From Peromyscus leucopus (taxonomy: Eukaryota > Chordata > Mammalia > Rodentia > Cricetidae), in contig NC_051071.1 in assembly GCF_004664715.2 (NCBI RefSeq), positions 85,703,436 to 85,767,435 of the forward strand: 64,000 nucleotides of DNA. The letters run 5' to 3'. The position numbers and the translations under genes were made by a program. The notes under the pieces were generated by a model, which saw only the letters and a program-made list of their open reading frames with translations, was not told where the DNA came from and ran no database searches. Below are positions 45,086-56,794 of the stretch, piece by piece (positions within the stretch are counted from its first letter, which is position 1; each line of letters opens with the position of its first letter).

Positions 45086-45678
45086 TTAATGAAAGTATAA
45101 ATAGATGTGTGTGGGATTCGGAAACCAGCTCTTGGACTGCTGTTTTGGTTTCCCATCATTTAGAAGAAACTTTGGGCAGCATTGCTAATCTTGTTCTGTC
45201 CTTCGGGGATCTCATATTCGCATGGACAGCAGGCCCAGGTGAATATCTGTTAGTTTGGACTGGGGACAATCTGCCGTCCTAACAATGCTTTCCAGTTACG
45301 CTGAGAAAGCTGTGCTCACCAGAAGGTCAAACATGCCTACTTAGTGCAACCTTTTATCCTGTTGTGAGAACTTCTCAGTTGTTCGTATGAGGTGACTTCG
45401 GTGTATTCTTGAGCTAGAGAAAATAGATGGCACATTCTCACTAATAAGGTCTGTTTCCCAATAAATTTGAATCAAAATATCCTAATGTGTGATATCCTAA
45501 TATATGCATCTCAGGCTAGAGGGGTAATTGAATGACAAACATTGTGTATATGCAGAGTCATAAAATAAGGCTAACCTTCATTAACGTTTACATTCAGCAT
45601 TCAGTGGGGGCATACTAACTACAAGATAGTCTGGTATGCTCCCTTGGTCTTTTGCTTTTCCTGAGGAAGGTAATAGCA
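45086..45678. other. single-copy intergenic DNA
   Basis: No gene or recognised repeat. Confidence 0.5.
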
Positions 45679-45982
45679 GGACCGGGGAGATAGCTTAGTC
45701 GGTAAAATGCGTCCTGCACAAACCCGAGGACCTTTCAATCGCCGACTCCCATGTTCCACTGGGTGTTGTGGTGCATGCTTGATATGCCAGCACTGGGGTA
45801 GCCGGGAGAGGAGGATTGCTGGGGCTTGTTGGCTAGTCAGTCTAGCCTAGTAAATAAGCTCCAGAGTCAGTGAGACATCCTGTCTCACTTGGGTAGAGAG
45901 CGGTTGAGAAGAATTCCCAGTGTCCACCTCTAACTTCCACATACACATGTATACATGTGCACCTGCACGCATATGTGCACGT

Positions 45983-46024
<42 letters not shown>
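45679..46024 (+). mobile_element. full-length B3-type SINE ending in (CA)n
   Basis: GACCGGGGAGATAGCTTAGT (A-box), AACCCGAGGACCTTTCAATC (B-box region), GGTGTTGTGGTGCATGCTTG, TGAGACATCCTGTCTCACTT, then a pure CA run at about 45985-46024. Confidence 0.85.
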
Positions 46025-46026
<2 letters not shown>

Positions 46027-46714
46027 CAATTGCTTAGTGAGGATAGGACAAGATAAACCTAGTCAACATAAAATTAATCATAGACAATGTATTGACAAAT
46101 TGTGTTTACAATCTGTATCCTAGATTGTAGGGGATCCAAATCTAAAAGTTTAGGCTGCCTTAAAAATGAACTTTTTAATGGTAGGAATGATAGCAGAGCT
46201 GTATCAATTAACAAAAGCACTTGCAATTTTTGTGGGGTTCCTTTTCTAGGAAATTTCCAGGATTACATACATTTTGAAATACATATATTGAGTTCTCTCC
46301 AAATGTTCAGAGAGTCGGGTTTTAGAACAGCTAATTAGGTAACTCTGACCTTCGCCATGAACTGTCTGGTCCAGGTGCTGCATTCCCTACTTTTGGGGTC
46401 ATCTTGTGTCAGTAAACATCAACAGCCTCCTGTTTCTTCCTAGGGGACTCTCAGGATTATAGGCTCGAGTTTATCTTCATAATTAGTATGTTTCATCAAT
46501 CAGTTCATTTTCATAACTATAAATTATTTGACTCAGAAATTCTGAGTGGTAAAATAGTCAGAAAATAGATCCATTTCGATTACTCTCATTTTACTGTCAA
46601 AAAACCTAAAATGTGAAATATCTGGATTCCTGCCATTGCCCAGGTGGGCTTTGCAGTGTCAACAGAGGGAGAGCAGAGTGCTTATTTCAACTTGCCATAG
46701 TGTCCATCTAGCAG
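46025..46714. other. single-copy intergenic DNA
   Basis: No gene or recognised repeat. Confidence 0.5.
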
Positions 46715-47079
46715 CTGCTGTGGGATGTCCTTCTGTGCTCTGTGAATGTGTGTTGCTCTCATTGTTAATAATAAAGCTGATTGGCTGTATCCAGGCAGGA
46801 AGTATGGGTGGGACAACCAAACTAAGAAGGAGAAGAGATTAGCAGAGTCAGGCAGACACTAGCCAGCTGCCCAGGAAGCAAGACATGTAAAAAAAATGAA
46901 ATAACAAGCCACCAACCACGTGGCTAAACTTGGACAAGAATTATGGGTTAATTAAGTGTAAGAGCTAGCTAGAAACAAGCCTAAGCTATCAGCCAAACAT
47001 TTATAATAGATATAAGCCTTTGAGTGATTATTTGGAAGCAGCTGTGGGACGGGGCAGGACAGAAACTCCCCCATTTACA
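46715..47079 (+). mobile_element. solo LTR of a rodent endogenous retrovirus family
   Basis: Starts CTGCTGTGGGATGTCCTTCT and ends CAGAAACTCCCCCATTTACA. Internal marks: ATTGTTAATAATAAAGCTGA, AACCACGTGGCTAAACTTGG, TTATGGGTTAATTAAGTGTA and GCCTTTGAGTGATTATTTGG. Possible 5-bp duplication AGCAG at 46710-46714 and 47080-47084. No internal viral genes are present, so it is a solo LTR. The family is familiar from cricetid genomes, but I do not name it. Confidence 0.75.
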
Positions 47080-47084
47080 AGCAG

Positions 47085-47627
47085 TTAAGTACACAGAGAT
47101 AGATGGTTGTTTAAAAAATAAAAATAATCACTGTTCTCTGAAGTAAGGTCACATTCATTGCATGTTTGGGAGGGTTGTTCAAGACATAAACGTTTACTAC
47201 AGTTATTTTCAAGTGGAGCCTCCTACATCCCACTTCTAATGTACCCAGGACTCATTGTCTTGTTCTAAGCTTGCTTCTCTTCCTATGTTCTCCAACTTGG
47301 CATCACGTGTCATTTGTCACATGCTCTGAAGATTGCACATTCCCTTTCGACGCCAAAAACTTTGGGCTCATGGTCTCCTGCTGTCACTGTATGTGAGCTA
47401 AGCTATAGTTAGCTTGGACTACTCTGATTCTATTGAGAATTTTCATACTTTCACGTCCATAGACGCATGCCACTCTACCCACTTTCTCTTGGTAAATATT
47501 TTTCCTTACTCAGATCACTAATGCCTCCTCTCAAAGCTTTCTCTAATTCCTTAAGTATTCATTGGGCACCCCTAAGAAGAACTTTAGACCCCAAATGCCC
47601 AATTTCAGATTCCCTATATTTTCTCCT
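47085..47627. other. single-copy intergenic DNA
   Basis: No gene or recognised repeat. Confidence 0.5.
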
Positions 47628-47704
47628 TCACAAATATTTGGAAATGGCCAACTATGTCCCAAAGGCTATACTAGGCTAGGAACACAAAGCAAGATAAATA
47701 AAGC
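47628..47704 (+). mobile_element. L2/MIR-like ancient repeat fragment
   Basis: TCACAAATATTTGGAAATGG, CCAACTATGTCCCAAAGGCT and ATACTAGGCTAGGAACACAA resemble the common 'caaatatttattgagcgccta...ctgtgctaggcg' segment. Confidence 0.4.
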
Positions 47705-47854
47705 AAATTTCATGGAATTTTTATTTTATTGAAGAAAATAAACAATAGCTTAAAACACAGGTTTATTTCAAATACAGGAGCAGAATAACATGTGTGAGTA
47801 ATCTGGAAGATAAAGTTTTGAGTTAAAGGGTTGGGGACCTTTGGGAAACAAAGG

Positions 47855-48265
47855 GCAGAAGTGCTGTAAGAGCCAGAGGTGGTAGATAACCTCAAGGAGA
47901 TTCGATTTCTGGGTACAACAGGCAGCTGTACATGTGAACTCACCATGATTGTAACAGTGTGCATAAGACCTGTGGGAGTTCAATCCAAGCAATGCCATCA
48001 CAGGACGGGGAGGGATGGCTGTGAAATCCACCACTATCTGAAAAGCTACTGTCAGTTGATAGTCTCCAGGAGATGGAGAGTCCATTTTCTTTAGGGAAGT
48101 GACCCACGGTACATCGACCACACTTCAGGGCACCCCCCCCCCACTTCCAAGAGTAGCTGAGTACAAAAACTAAATACAGTGGGTCTAAAAGAGGAAAAGG
48201 ATGAGGGAGGGAGAAGGAGGAGGAAAGGAGAAGGAAGAGGGAGGGGAAGGTGGAGGAGGGAGATG
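47855..48265 (+). mobile_element. rodent LINE-1 3' UTR, interrupted by B2
   Basis: GTGCTGTAAGAGCCAGAGGT, GGTAGATAACCTCAAGGAGA, GCATAAGACCTGTGGGAGTT, GTGACCCACGGTACATCGAC, then a GA-rich stretch into the B2. Confidence 0.8.
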
Positions 48266-48267
48266 GA

Positions 48268-48512
48268 GGCTGGAGAGATGGCTCCATGGTTAAGTGCATC
48301 GGCCGCTCTTCCAGAAGATCCAGGTTCAATTCCCAGCACCCACATGATGGCTCAACTGTTTGCAACTCTGATCGCAAGAGATCCAGTGCTCCCTTCTGGC
48401 CTCTTGAGGTACTACACAAATGAGTGGTGTGTAGACAGTCATGTGGGCAGAACTCCATTACACACATTTTGTAAATAAAATAAACCTGTAAATAAAGTAA
48501 ATCTTAAAAAAA
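48268..48512 (+). mobile_element. B2 SINE
   Basis: GGCTGGAGAGATGGCTCCAT (A-box), CCAGGTTCAATTCCCAGCAC (B-box), CAGTGCTCCCTTCTGGCCTC, and an A-rich tail with AATAAA-like units. Confidence 0.95.
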
Positions 48513-48679
48513 TTAAAGAAAGAAAAACCGAAGCTGAGTGAATTTTCCAACTTTGTTTTATTTTATAATTAGAATTTCAGCTCAAATATTACTTTCTAAG
48601 AGATATTATTTGTCCATTAACAATGAACATCAAAGTGTCCTTCACAGCTTTGATTCCTCACACATACTACCCTGTTCTA

Positions 48680-48785
48680 GGAAAAGGACAGAGAGGGAGG
48701 GTCTGTAAGGAGTCGAGGAAGGAGTGAATATGATCAAAATATGTTGCATGAAATTCTCAAAAAAGTAATAAAACGTTTTTTAAAA
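48680..48785 (+). mobile_element. LINE-1 3' terminal fragment
   Basis: AGTGAATATGATCAAAATAT, then a TTGCATGAAATTCTCAAAAA stretch and AATAAAAC: the L1 terminal signature. It may belong to the same L1 as 47855-48265, split by the B2 and other sequence. Confidence 0.7.
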
Positions 48786-50338
48786 TGTCTGCCAAAATAA
48801 ATTTTGTTTTGTTGGGGGTTTGTTTGCAGCTATTGATGTAACACATTTTAAATAGGTGACTCTTCATTATTTAAACTCCTGAGCTTATTTTAGGGAACAT
48901 TTCAGGAGCTTTTACACCTAAACAAACTGGTTTCCTCTATTGCACCATAATAAGTAAATCCATATTTCTGTGTCCTGAAACAGAAATTGTTTATCTCTAG
49001 GAAAAACACGGGGATGAATGACCCAAGTTGGTCTTATCTGGGTAGGTTTTTAACTCTTGGGTTTCTCTCACCCCTTTCTTCCCGTGAGAATGACAGAGGT
49101 TCAAAAACAAGCTGCACTGTGTGAGTGGCTTTCATAACTCTGCTTACAGCACATCTGTTACTATGTCATGGGCCAGAGTACGTCCCATGGCTGAGCACAG
49201 GTGCCCTGACTTAGCTGTGTGACAGACTATAAGCTATATGTATGTGCATATCTATAGAGTGCGAATGTATGATGTATACATTGTATGTGAAAACATACAA
49301 TTACACGTAATGATCTACATAAATGCTCATTGCCTTCTAGTCTGAGTACGTCGCTCCTTTTGACCTCTGTATACATTTGCACTTTCAACCTCTGCTTCAC
49401 AGATTTTAAGGGGCATCTCTAGTCTTTCTGGATGGGCACTGTTCTGGGAGTGGAGCCGTCACGGAAGGAACAGTCGGCGATCTTCTCGACAGTTCTTCAG
49501 ATGGAAGGAAAACCTCGAAGGAATATATTCCAATTCACACCCAGAGAAGGAAGCGGCGCCTCTCCCCCGGCTTACTGCAGGCTTTTAGGCATGGGGGCAT
49601 AAAATATGGCTGCAGCATTCTTTTAAATCCTTTTAAGCGGCAGTCATCCTCCTCTGCCCCCTCCTTGGTACTATCAAGCCCTTCGCAGGTATCCATCGTT
49701 GGGAAGTAGGAAGAACTGCACTTTAAAAGGATTTTAAATAATGTCTCCAAGAAATATAGCCGCAGATTGTTCGGTGTAGATTACCGGCCAAGAGTGTGCT
49801 TAAGGGGGAGGGTTCTCTTTGAAAAGGTCTTTAAATAATGTAAGTGTGTTTCTTGGCAACGTTTCCCAGAAGCATTTAAAGAACAGCCATCTCTGCCACA
49901 CCTATCCACCAGCAAGGCATACCTGCCAAAAGATTGGAAGAGGCACAGGACAGATGGCATCCCCACACCCTTGACATCCTCACAGCACGAAGGTGACCTC
50001 TGTGCCTGGAATACAGAGTGCACTACAGACTTTCTTAGTAAACGTAGCCTCCCTCCAGAGAGTCGAGGTCAAACACCTCTAAGAACATTTGCAGGTTTAC
50101 TCGGTGACATTTGCAGGGAAATGAACTTGCTGTGCTTTCCAGAAGCGTCCTAAGAAAGGAGTAAATGCTTTAGTTTCTCTTTTCTTTTCCTTCTCATAAG
50201 ACTCAGCTTTGAGTTTGAAAATCAACAGAGTCCCATATAGGTCCCAGGCTCCAAAAAGCCAGCCCATGTACCAAGGACAGGTCCCGTTTCCACTGCCTGG
50301 GGGCCTCCCAAATAGTTCTAGCTAATCAACTGTCTCAC
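48786..50338. other. single-copy intergenic DNA
   Basis: No gene. 49440-49700 carries a few CpGs. Confidence 0.5.
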
Positions 50339-50578
50339 TCATCCAGAGAGCCTGGGGACACTTTGCTCAGCCTTGGTGTAGGGAGGAGGAGACTGGACCT
50401 GCCTAGGCTGAGTCTACCAAGCTGGGCTGACTCCCCAGGGGAGACCTTGCCTTGGAGGAGGTGGGAATGGGGAGGTCCATTGGGGGGGCTGGGGAGGAGA
50501 GGAGGGAGGATGGGGAATCCATGGCTGATATGTGAAATTAAGTTAATTATAACATAAAAATATTAAATAAAAAAAGAA
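50339..50578 (+). mobile_element. LINE-1 3' UTR end with A-rich tail
   Basis: CATCCAGAGAGCCTGGGGAC, GCTGACTCCCCAGGGGAGAC, CTTGCCTTGGAGGAGGTGGG and CTGATATGTGAAATTAAGTT, then AATAAAAAAAG. Confidence 0.85.
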
Positions 50579-50685
50579 AACCACCAGAGTCTAAAGAGCC
50601 TGCTTGGTCTTCCTCTGACTACTTCCTCTCCACTTTCATTCTCTGTGTTCATTCATGTGTTTGGGTTAATGGAGAAGAGGTGAGC

Positions 50686-50885
50686 ATGGTGTAGTGCTTA
50701 TGGGCTTTGCCTCTGGAATGGGAGGATGTGGCTTCCCGATGCGGGTGACTTTATGAAATAAAAGTGCCCTGATGAGTTTCACTCCTATCTGACATGCAGG
50801 CTTTAAACATGTCTATTTCTGGTGTGGTCACAAGGATAAAATGGAATCAAAGTATATAAAATACTCAACTCCATGCGTACTGGAC
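50686..50885 (+). mobile_element. MIR SINE
   Basis: ATGGTGTAGTGCTTATGGGC, TTTGCCTCTGGAATGGGAGG, then CACAAGGATAAAATGGAATC and AATACTCAACTCCATGCG follow the MIR consensus from the tRNA-like head to the tail. Confidence 0.65.
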
Positions 50886-51131
50886 TCTAAATGTTAATCA
50901 CATGACCTCAGAGAATTGTGACCATGGATGCTGTGATTATGTGAGTATGGCTTTCTTATTGAGACTATAGGAGGCACCTGCTTTAATTGATCTGGTTTGG
51001 TGAATTCAAGAGTTAACTCTGATGCATAACTGCTTCCTGTTTTAAAGACAGCTGTTTGCATTCTACCTGAAACCCACGGGACCTTTTCTCTTGAGAAGGA
51101 AGAATGAACAACCAAACCACATTCAGTGTGA

Positions 51132-51282
51132 GCTGGGCATAGTGGTGCACGCTTATAGTTCCAACACTTAAAAGATGGAGACAAAAAGATCAAGAGTTCA
51201 AAGCTAAACTCTGCAACATAGGGAGTTCAAAACCAACCTGGGCAACATAAGCCCATGTTTCAAAACAAACAAATAAATAAAT
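51132..51282 (+). mobile_element. B1-related SINE (PB1D/B1F-like)
   Basis: GCTGGGCATAGTGGTGCACG, AGATCAAGAGTTCAAAGCTA, AACCAACCTGGGCAACATAA, then a CAAACAAATAAATAAA tail. Confidence 0.8.
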
Positions 51283-53329
51283 CTGTGTGAACTTAGTGGA
51301 CTGTGGAGTTGGCTGTCTATCATTGTGGAAGACACTTGAAAGGTCTGTATTTTGAATCATAGTTTCAAATAGTTTGGATTGATTGCTCAATGGTCTTTCA
51401 GTTAATCGTTTTAGAGAAACAAGGCACATGCCAAGGAACACGTGATAGATCAACGTTGCCCACCTAGCAGGAGCCAGGAACCAGAGAGAAGAGAAAGAGA
51501 GGCCAGGGCTCCAACACCCTCCTTAAGGGTTTCTTCCCAATGACATGTTTGCCTCAAACAAGGAAACAAATTGTAGGAAGACCAACGGTAGATACGCTAA
51601 TGTGGTTGATTTAATCTTCCTATGACGTATGCATAGGTCAAGATCTTCACCATACAGTTTAAATACACATAGCACAAACAAAGACATATGCAGTTTCCCT
51701 TCATGGTCTAGAAGAGCTTCAGAAATGAGAAACATCTTTGTTTATTGGGTTTTGCATGTGTTATGCACTTGTGAAATTGCACAATGTTAGGACCAGGATC
51801 AAAGACAGCCATGAAGGATAAGGAACTGCCAGGTGATTGGAAACAATGCAGCTCCAATGATGTGAGAGAAAATGATGTTCCTCTAGTGTCCAGACACTGA
51901 GCAGGTCTTGTGTCATTGACCACAATGACAGAAAATCAAACTGAGCCCCATTAAGGGGAAAAGCCATCCATTTTCGTTAGCTCAGCAGGCACTGGACGCT
52001 CTCTCTTCCTAGTGTGAAAAGGATGGCGGGGCACTTGGAAAGATAGAGGTCTCCATTCAAATGACTGTGTTTGCACCTCCTGGAAAGGATGGATCTCTTT
52101 TAAATAGGAGAGATTGATTTTGAAAACAGTCCTCTTGGCTATGTTAGTTCCTCTCCTGCCTCCCATGACAAGAGGACATGCTTGGGTGAGGACCTTTGCA
52201 GTAAGCTGAGGTGAACCAAAACACAGGGACCATTTTTTAACAGCAAAAAAACTGGCCAGCCCTATGTTTTCTAATGCTTGAATTCTGATCCATTAAACAG
52301 TGATGCCATAATAGGGGGAATTGGAGAAGACCAGAGAAATTGAGACTACAGAGAAATGAGAAATACATTCAAGAGTGTCTTACAACACTTTGTCATCGCT
52401 CAGAAAGGAGATGCAGACAGAGTGGCTTTCACTCTTTCCCCGGGCGATGCCCCGGGTTCCCTGGTCTGCAGTTACCTGATGGTACAAACCGACTGGATGG
52501 ACTTCACCAAGTGAAGTGAAAGTCTAAAGCAGCACCTGGGTAACTCAGGCTCCCCAAATGTGTGAGCTGCAACTATGCTGTGCAATGCAAGTCTACAGAG
52601 AACTTTCAAAATACGTTCATTTCTGTTTCATGTCAAATCTGCATCTGATTTCCCTGAACCACACTCAGAAATGCTGTTAGGAAGGCATGCCCCATACAAC
52701 ACTTATCTGCCCATTTGGACTGGACTTTGGATCTGACTATAAATATGCGATGAAGTCAACTGCTACTGTGCCGTAAAGCAAAGATGTACATTGATCTATT
52801 TAAATAAAACAAGGGACAGCCTGTGACCATCAGATCTCACAACCAGGCTTCACCAAGTACCACATGAAAAGGAGGAGAAGTGGGATATCCTTGAAGTGAA
52901 CTGTTGCTGACTTTAGGTCACTTGGGTAGGTCTTAGGAATGGGATGGATTGTGGGTCTAGAGATTAATTTCAGAGGCTCTTCCCCAACTCAAGAATGAGA
53001 AGATTCAAGCCAGCTTAGCAGTCCTGATCACATGATGAGATGAGGGGATCAGAGGAGGTGTGTACCCATGTTATGGAACAATATATATATATTTTAAATC
53101 TGAAATAGAGTCAAAACCACTGGATGACTCATTGAAATCCTGGCATGTTTCTGCCCTTGGCACTGATATTCTAAACAGAGATAGGAAATTTGAAGGGCAG
53201 CAAATCTCTGCCCCCCCACCCCCCACCCACACTGGACAGGCTGCACGGCAAGCCTTATTCAGCCTAGCGGTTGTGTTGGTTCCAAATCATGCGAGGTGGG
53301 TTGGCCGGCAGCTTAAAATGTCCCCATGG
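51283..53329. other. single-copy intergenic DNA
   Basis: No gene. Near-perfect hairpin CCCGGGC-GAT-GCCCCGGG at 52438-52456; short AT run near 53080. Confidence 0.5.
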
Positions 53330-53600
53330 CGTCTGGATAATTAACTCGGCAGCTTGAGCTATTCCAAATGTTGTTCTCTTGTCGGAGAGAAAGGATAAAT
53401 ACATTGGGTGTGAGTGATGGCCAGCGAGGGGAAGCCGAAATGTTTGCTCAGCCTCAGTTTTCTGCGAGCTGAACAGCTTTCCAAAGCCACTTTTTTTTCT
53501 CCTCTCCAGATGTTCCCGAGGAAGATGCAAATGAGCATATTTTAATGTTGCAAAACTGTCAGATGTTGTCCAAGGAAGCTAACAGAATGCCATCACACCC
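53330..53600. promoter_or_regulatory. candidate regulatory block with POU octamer
   Basis: Repeat-free sequence containing TAATTAA near 53338, several CpGs, and a perfect octamer ATGCAAAT at 53525-53532 followed at once by ATGAGCATATTTT, a second POU-like half. Conservation is untested; regulatory function is inference. Confidence 0.3.
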
Positions 53601-54356
53601 AAGAGGTTCATCTCTGACGGGGAATGCCCACTGCCGTCAGTTCGGTTGCCAGATAGTCCATGACAAAAGACACTCAGACATCTCCTAAAGATTTTTCCTG
53701 AGTATCTTCTTAAATTCCTTTTCCGTAAATACCAGCTCAAAGGTGTCTTCCCGTCACACGTATGCGGAGCTTTTCCTTCATGATGTGACCTCTGTGCTTT
53801 ACCCCAGAGCAGAGCATCTAAGCTGCTGAACATCCCTGCCTGAACAGGACCTGGTGAAGCACCCCTACCACCCCCTCCCCTCTTTCCTTCTGAATGGACT
53901 CTGCCTTCTTTTCAGGTCGCATGATGTTTGAGCTGTTAATTCTGTGCACTGCTAAGAGTACAGCAGATGAAAGTGGGGAGGTTTGCTGGCCGTGGCGCCC
54001 TGAGAGAAGGGTGGGCACCGCAGGATCTGTGCCCGACCTTGACATAGGCCTGCCATCAGAGCATCCGTCCTGATGGATGGAGGGCCTCCAAAACTGAGCC
54101 CTGAGCACATGAGGATAAACCCTTAGGACTCTTGGCTAAGAGGGAAAAGAAGGCTTTAAGGAAGAGGGAGGGGACGGTAATAGAGCACATGTGACATGAA
54201 GGTGGGAAGGGAAGCAGAGGCAGAGATGGAGGCCAGGAAGATGGGGGAGAGGAACGGGAGGACCTCATGTGGGATCAAGTGAAATTAAGTTTGTGTAAAA
54301 CGCCATCCATCAAGGAACCTGTTATTTTGCATAATAATTTAAAAATAATACATTAA
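53601..54356. other. single-copy DNA, GA-rich L1-like end
   Basis: No gene. 54160-54350 is GA-rich and ends in AATAATTTAAAAATAATA, possibly a decayed L1 3' end. Confidence 0.4.
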
Positions 54357-54840
54357 CAGTCTGAAAATAGATCTACCATGTGACCCAGCTATACCACTCT
54401 TCGGTACTTCCCCCGATGTCTCCAAGTCGAGATATCTCAGGGACACTTGCACATCCATGTTCACTGCTGCTCTAGTCACAGTAGCCAAGCTGCGAAATCA
54501 ACCTGGTGTCCAGCAACAGGGGAGTGGATAAAGAAAGTGCTGTACAAATACACAGCAAAAAAAAAAAATTTTTTTTCATAAAGAAGAACACATACATGTC
54601 ATTTACAGGGAAAATAGGTGCATCTGGTGATAATCATATCAAAAGAATTAACCAAGTCTTATGCAATGGTCATGCTTACTCTCATTTGAGGCCCCTATAT
54701 TTTGGATAGATGCATAAGGTGAATGTACATGCAACATGGAAATAGAAATGGAGCTGTTTTGGGGAACAAAAAGGACTAACCAGAGTGGAGGGAAGTCAGA
54801 AAGGGATGGTGTGGGGTAAATATGCTAAATACACAATATG
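54357..54840 (+). mobile_element. LINE-1 late ORF2/3' UTR fragment
   Basis: GAAAATAGATCTACCATGTG, ACCCAGCTATACCACTCTTC, CACATCCATGTTCACTGCTG, CACAGTAGCCAAGCTGCGAA and GTGGATAAAGAAAGTGCTGT match the end of ORF2 in sense orientation. Confidence 0.85.
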
Positions 54841-54870
54841 TATTTCTATGACATTTGTAATGATTCATTT

Positions 54871-55063
54871 TAATTATGTGCGTGGAGAGGGTGTTTTGTG
54901 CACTTGAATGCTAGTGCCCACGGAGTCTATGCTAGAGGAGTCCGATGTCCCTGGAGCTAGAGTTATATGGGATTGTGAGCCACTGATTGGGCGCTGGGAA
55001 CTGAACTCAGCTCCTCTGCAAGAACAGTATGTGCTGCTAACCACTGAGCAATTTCTCCAGCCC
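54871..55063 (-). mobile_element. B3/B2-type SINE
   Basis: Inverted copy: AACTGAACTCAGCTCCTCTG and GCTAACCACTGAGCAATTTC, then TCCAGCC at its 5' end. Confidence 0.8.
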
Positions 55064-56163
55064 TCTATGAAAAATTTTAAAAAATCAAATAATTTTTTTA
55101 GAAGTCTGTAGATACCAGAGTGAGAAGAGAGGGGAATATATTTAAAGAGGAAGGTATGCTTGAAGATTGAAATTTCCTCATGTGCCTACAATCTGCAAGT
55201 CTACAATGCCAACAGGCTAATCAAAGCAGGAAAGCTCATTCATGTAAACATTTGTAATATTTTTGTCATTGCATCCTTTAAGAAGTATGCAACATTTTAT
55301 TATTCCACTTTTCATCAAGGATTTTTGGCTTGGTGAAAACATAACCTAATACTGAATCTACCAAGAATATACCATAGGAGTTAAGTCCACCAATTATCTC
55401 ATTACTTTATGATACGTGTGTTGTAGTTAATAGGCCAATATTGGTAGATAATCATTACCTAAGCCCATAGTTAATCTGGATGTTAATTTTCCCTGCTGTC
55501 TTCTCTTATACTCCAGTACACAGCACTGGGTGCCATGCTGTGTCTGGGTGCGATGCTGCATCTGGTAACCATCTGCGTCTGGTTACCTCAGCCTCCTCTT
55601 GGGCCTGGTCTCATCAGTCTTTCCTTGCTTGTGATGACTTGAGGCTTGAGTACTTCCAGGCAGGTACTGAGTACTTATCCAACAGTGAAAACTCGCCTGG
55701 TGTTTTTTTCTCATCGTGAGGCTTTAACAGGAGAAAGACCAGAGACTTATGAGGGCACTATCACATGAAACCAAGGGTTCTTGCTATTACTAAACATCTT
55801 GATTGGCCAGGACCTACCCTTGGCCCAGGTAGAGTTAGTAAGGTTTTCCTACAGTGATGTTGCTCTTTCCTGCTTTTCAAACTGTGCATTTTGGAAATAG
55901 ATTACTTGTATCCTATGTATTTCTCTTCTTGGGGGCTGAAAATCCACAAAATTTGTTTGAAATGCTTCTGTGGGGCAGATTTAGCCATTCTTCTCCATGT
56001 GTTACTTTATTTGATCATTTGTTTATGAGTATGAACACATGAATATTTATTTTACACTTTGGGTTGGAATCTCCTACTATATGGATTCTATTGTCATATT
56101 ACAACTTCAGCCTCCAGATACTTTATCAGTTGGCTCCAATGCTCCTTTAATGTATACCATCAG
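55064..56163. other. single-copy intergenic DNA
   Basis: No gene or recognised repeat. Confidence 0.5.
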
Positions 56164-56430
56164 AGTCTGTCTGTCTGTCTCTCTCTCTCTTTCTGTCCCT
56201 CTCCCTCTCTTCCTGTTTCTCTGTGTCTCTGTCTCATCTCTGTCTCTCTGTCTGTCTCATCTGTCTGTCTGTCTGTCTCTCTCTCTGTCCCTCTCCCTCT
56301 CTTCCTCTGTCTCTCTGTCTCATCTCTGTCTCTGTGTCTCTGTGTGTCTTTGTCTCTCTGTGTGTCTGTATCATCTCTGTCTGTCTGTCTATATGTATGT
56401 ATCTCCTTTCTTTCCTCCCTCCCTCCCCTC
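56164..56430. repeat. (CTGT)n/(CT)n low-complexity array
   Basis: CTGT, CTCT and CTCATCTCTGTCT units with higher-order partial duplication; all frames open as Ser/Leu/Val/Cys repeats. Confidence 0.92.
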
Positions 56431-56794
56431 CTCTTGCTCCAGTGTCTTTACATTCTGACATTATACAATGTCCCAGAATGCTCCAGACTTACTTGGGATA
56501 GTTCTTATCATACTTGGAGAGTCAGCCATTTCTGCAGGGAACCTTAATTATGTTTACTAAGAACAGTATTAGACACCAAGGCATTTCATTTATATTATCT
56601 CATCTGGCCAAGCAAATATATATTTATGTCACTCCAGGTATATGCATATTTATAAATACTTTCCTACATAATTGCATATGCTAAGTATACATACTTTATC
56701 TGTTTATAGTACTTAATAGCATGCACAAACCCTTGAGTCTGACCTCTGGGCTGCCAAGAAGTAAGCACAGACTCTTGTCCTTCTAAATACAATA
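56431..56794. other. single-copy intergenic DNA
   Basis: Nothing recognised. Confidence 0.45.

Noticed and set aside
52438..52456. Terminator-like GC hairpin
   Set aside because: A bacterial-style terminator has no meaning in this genome; with a 7-bp stem it is probably chance.
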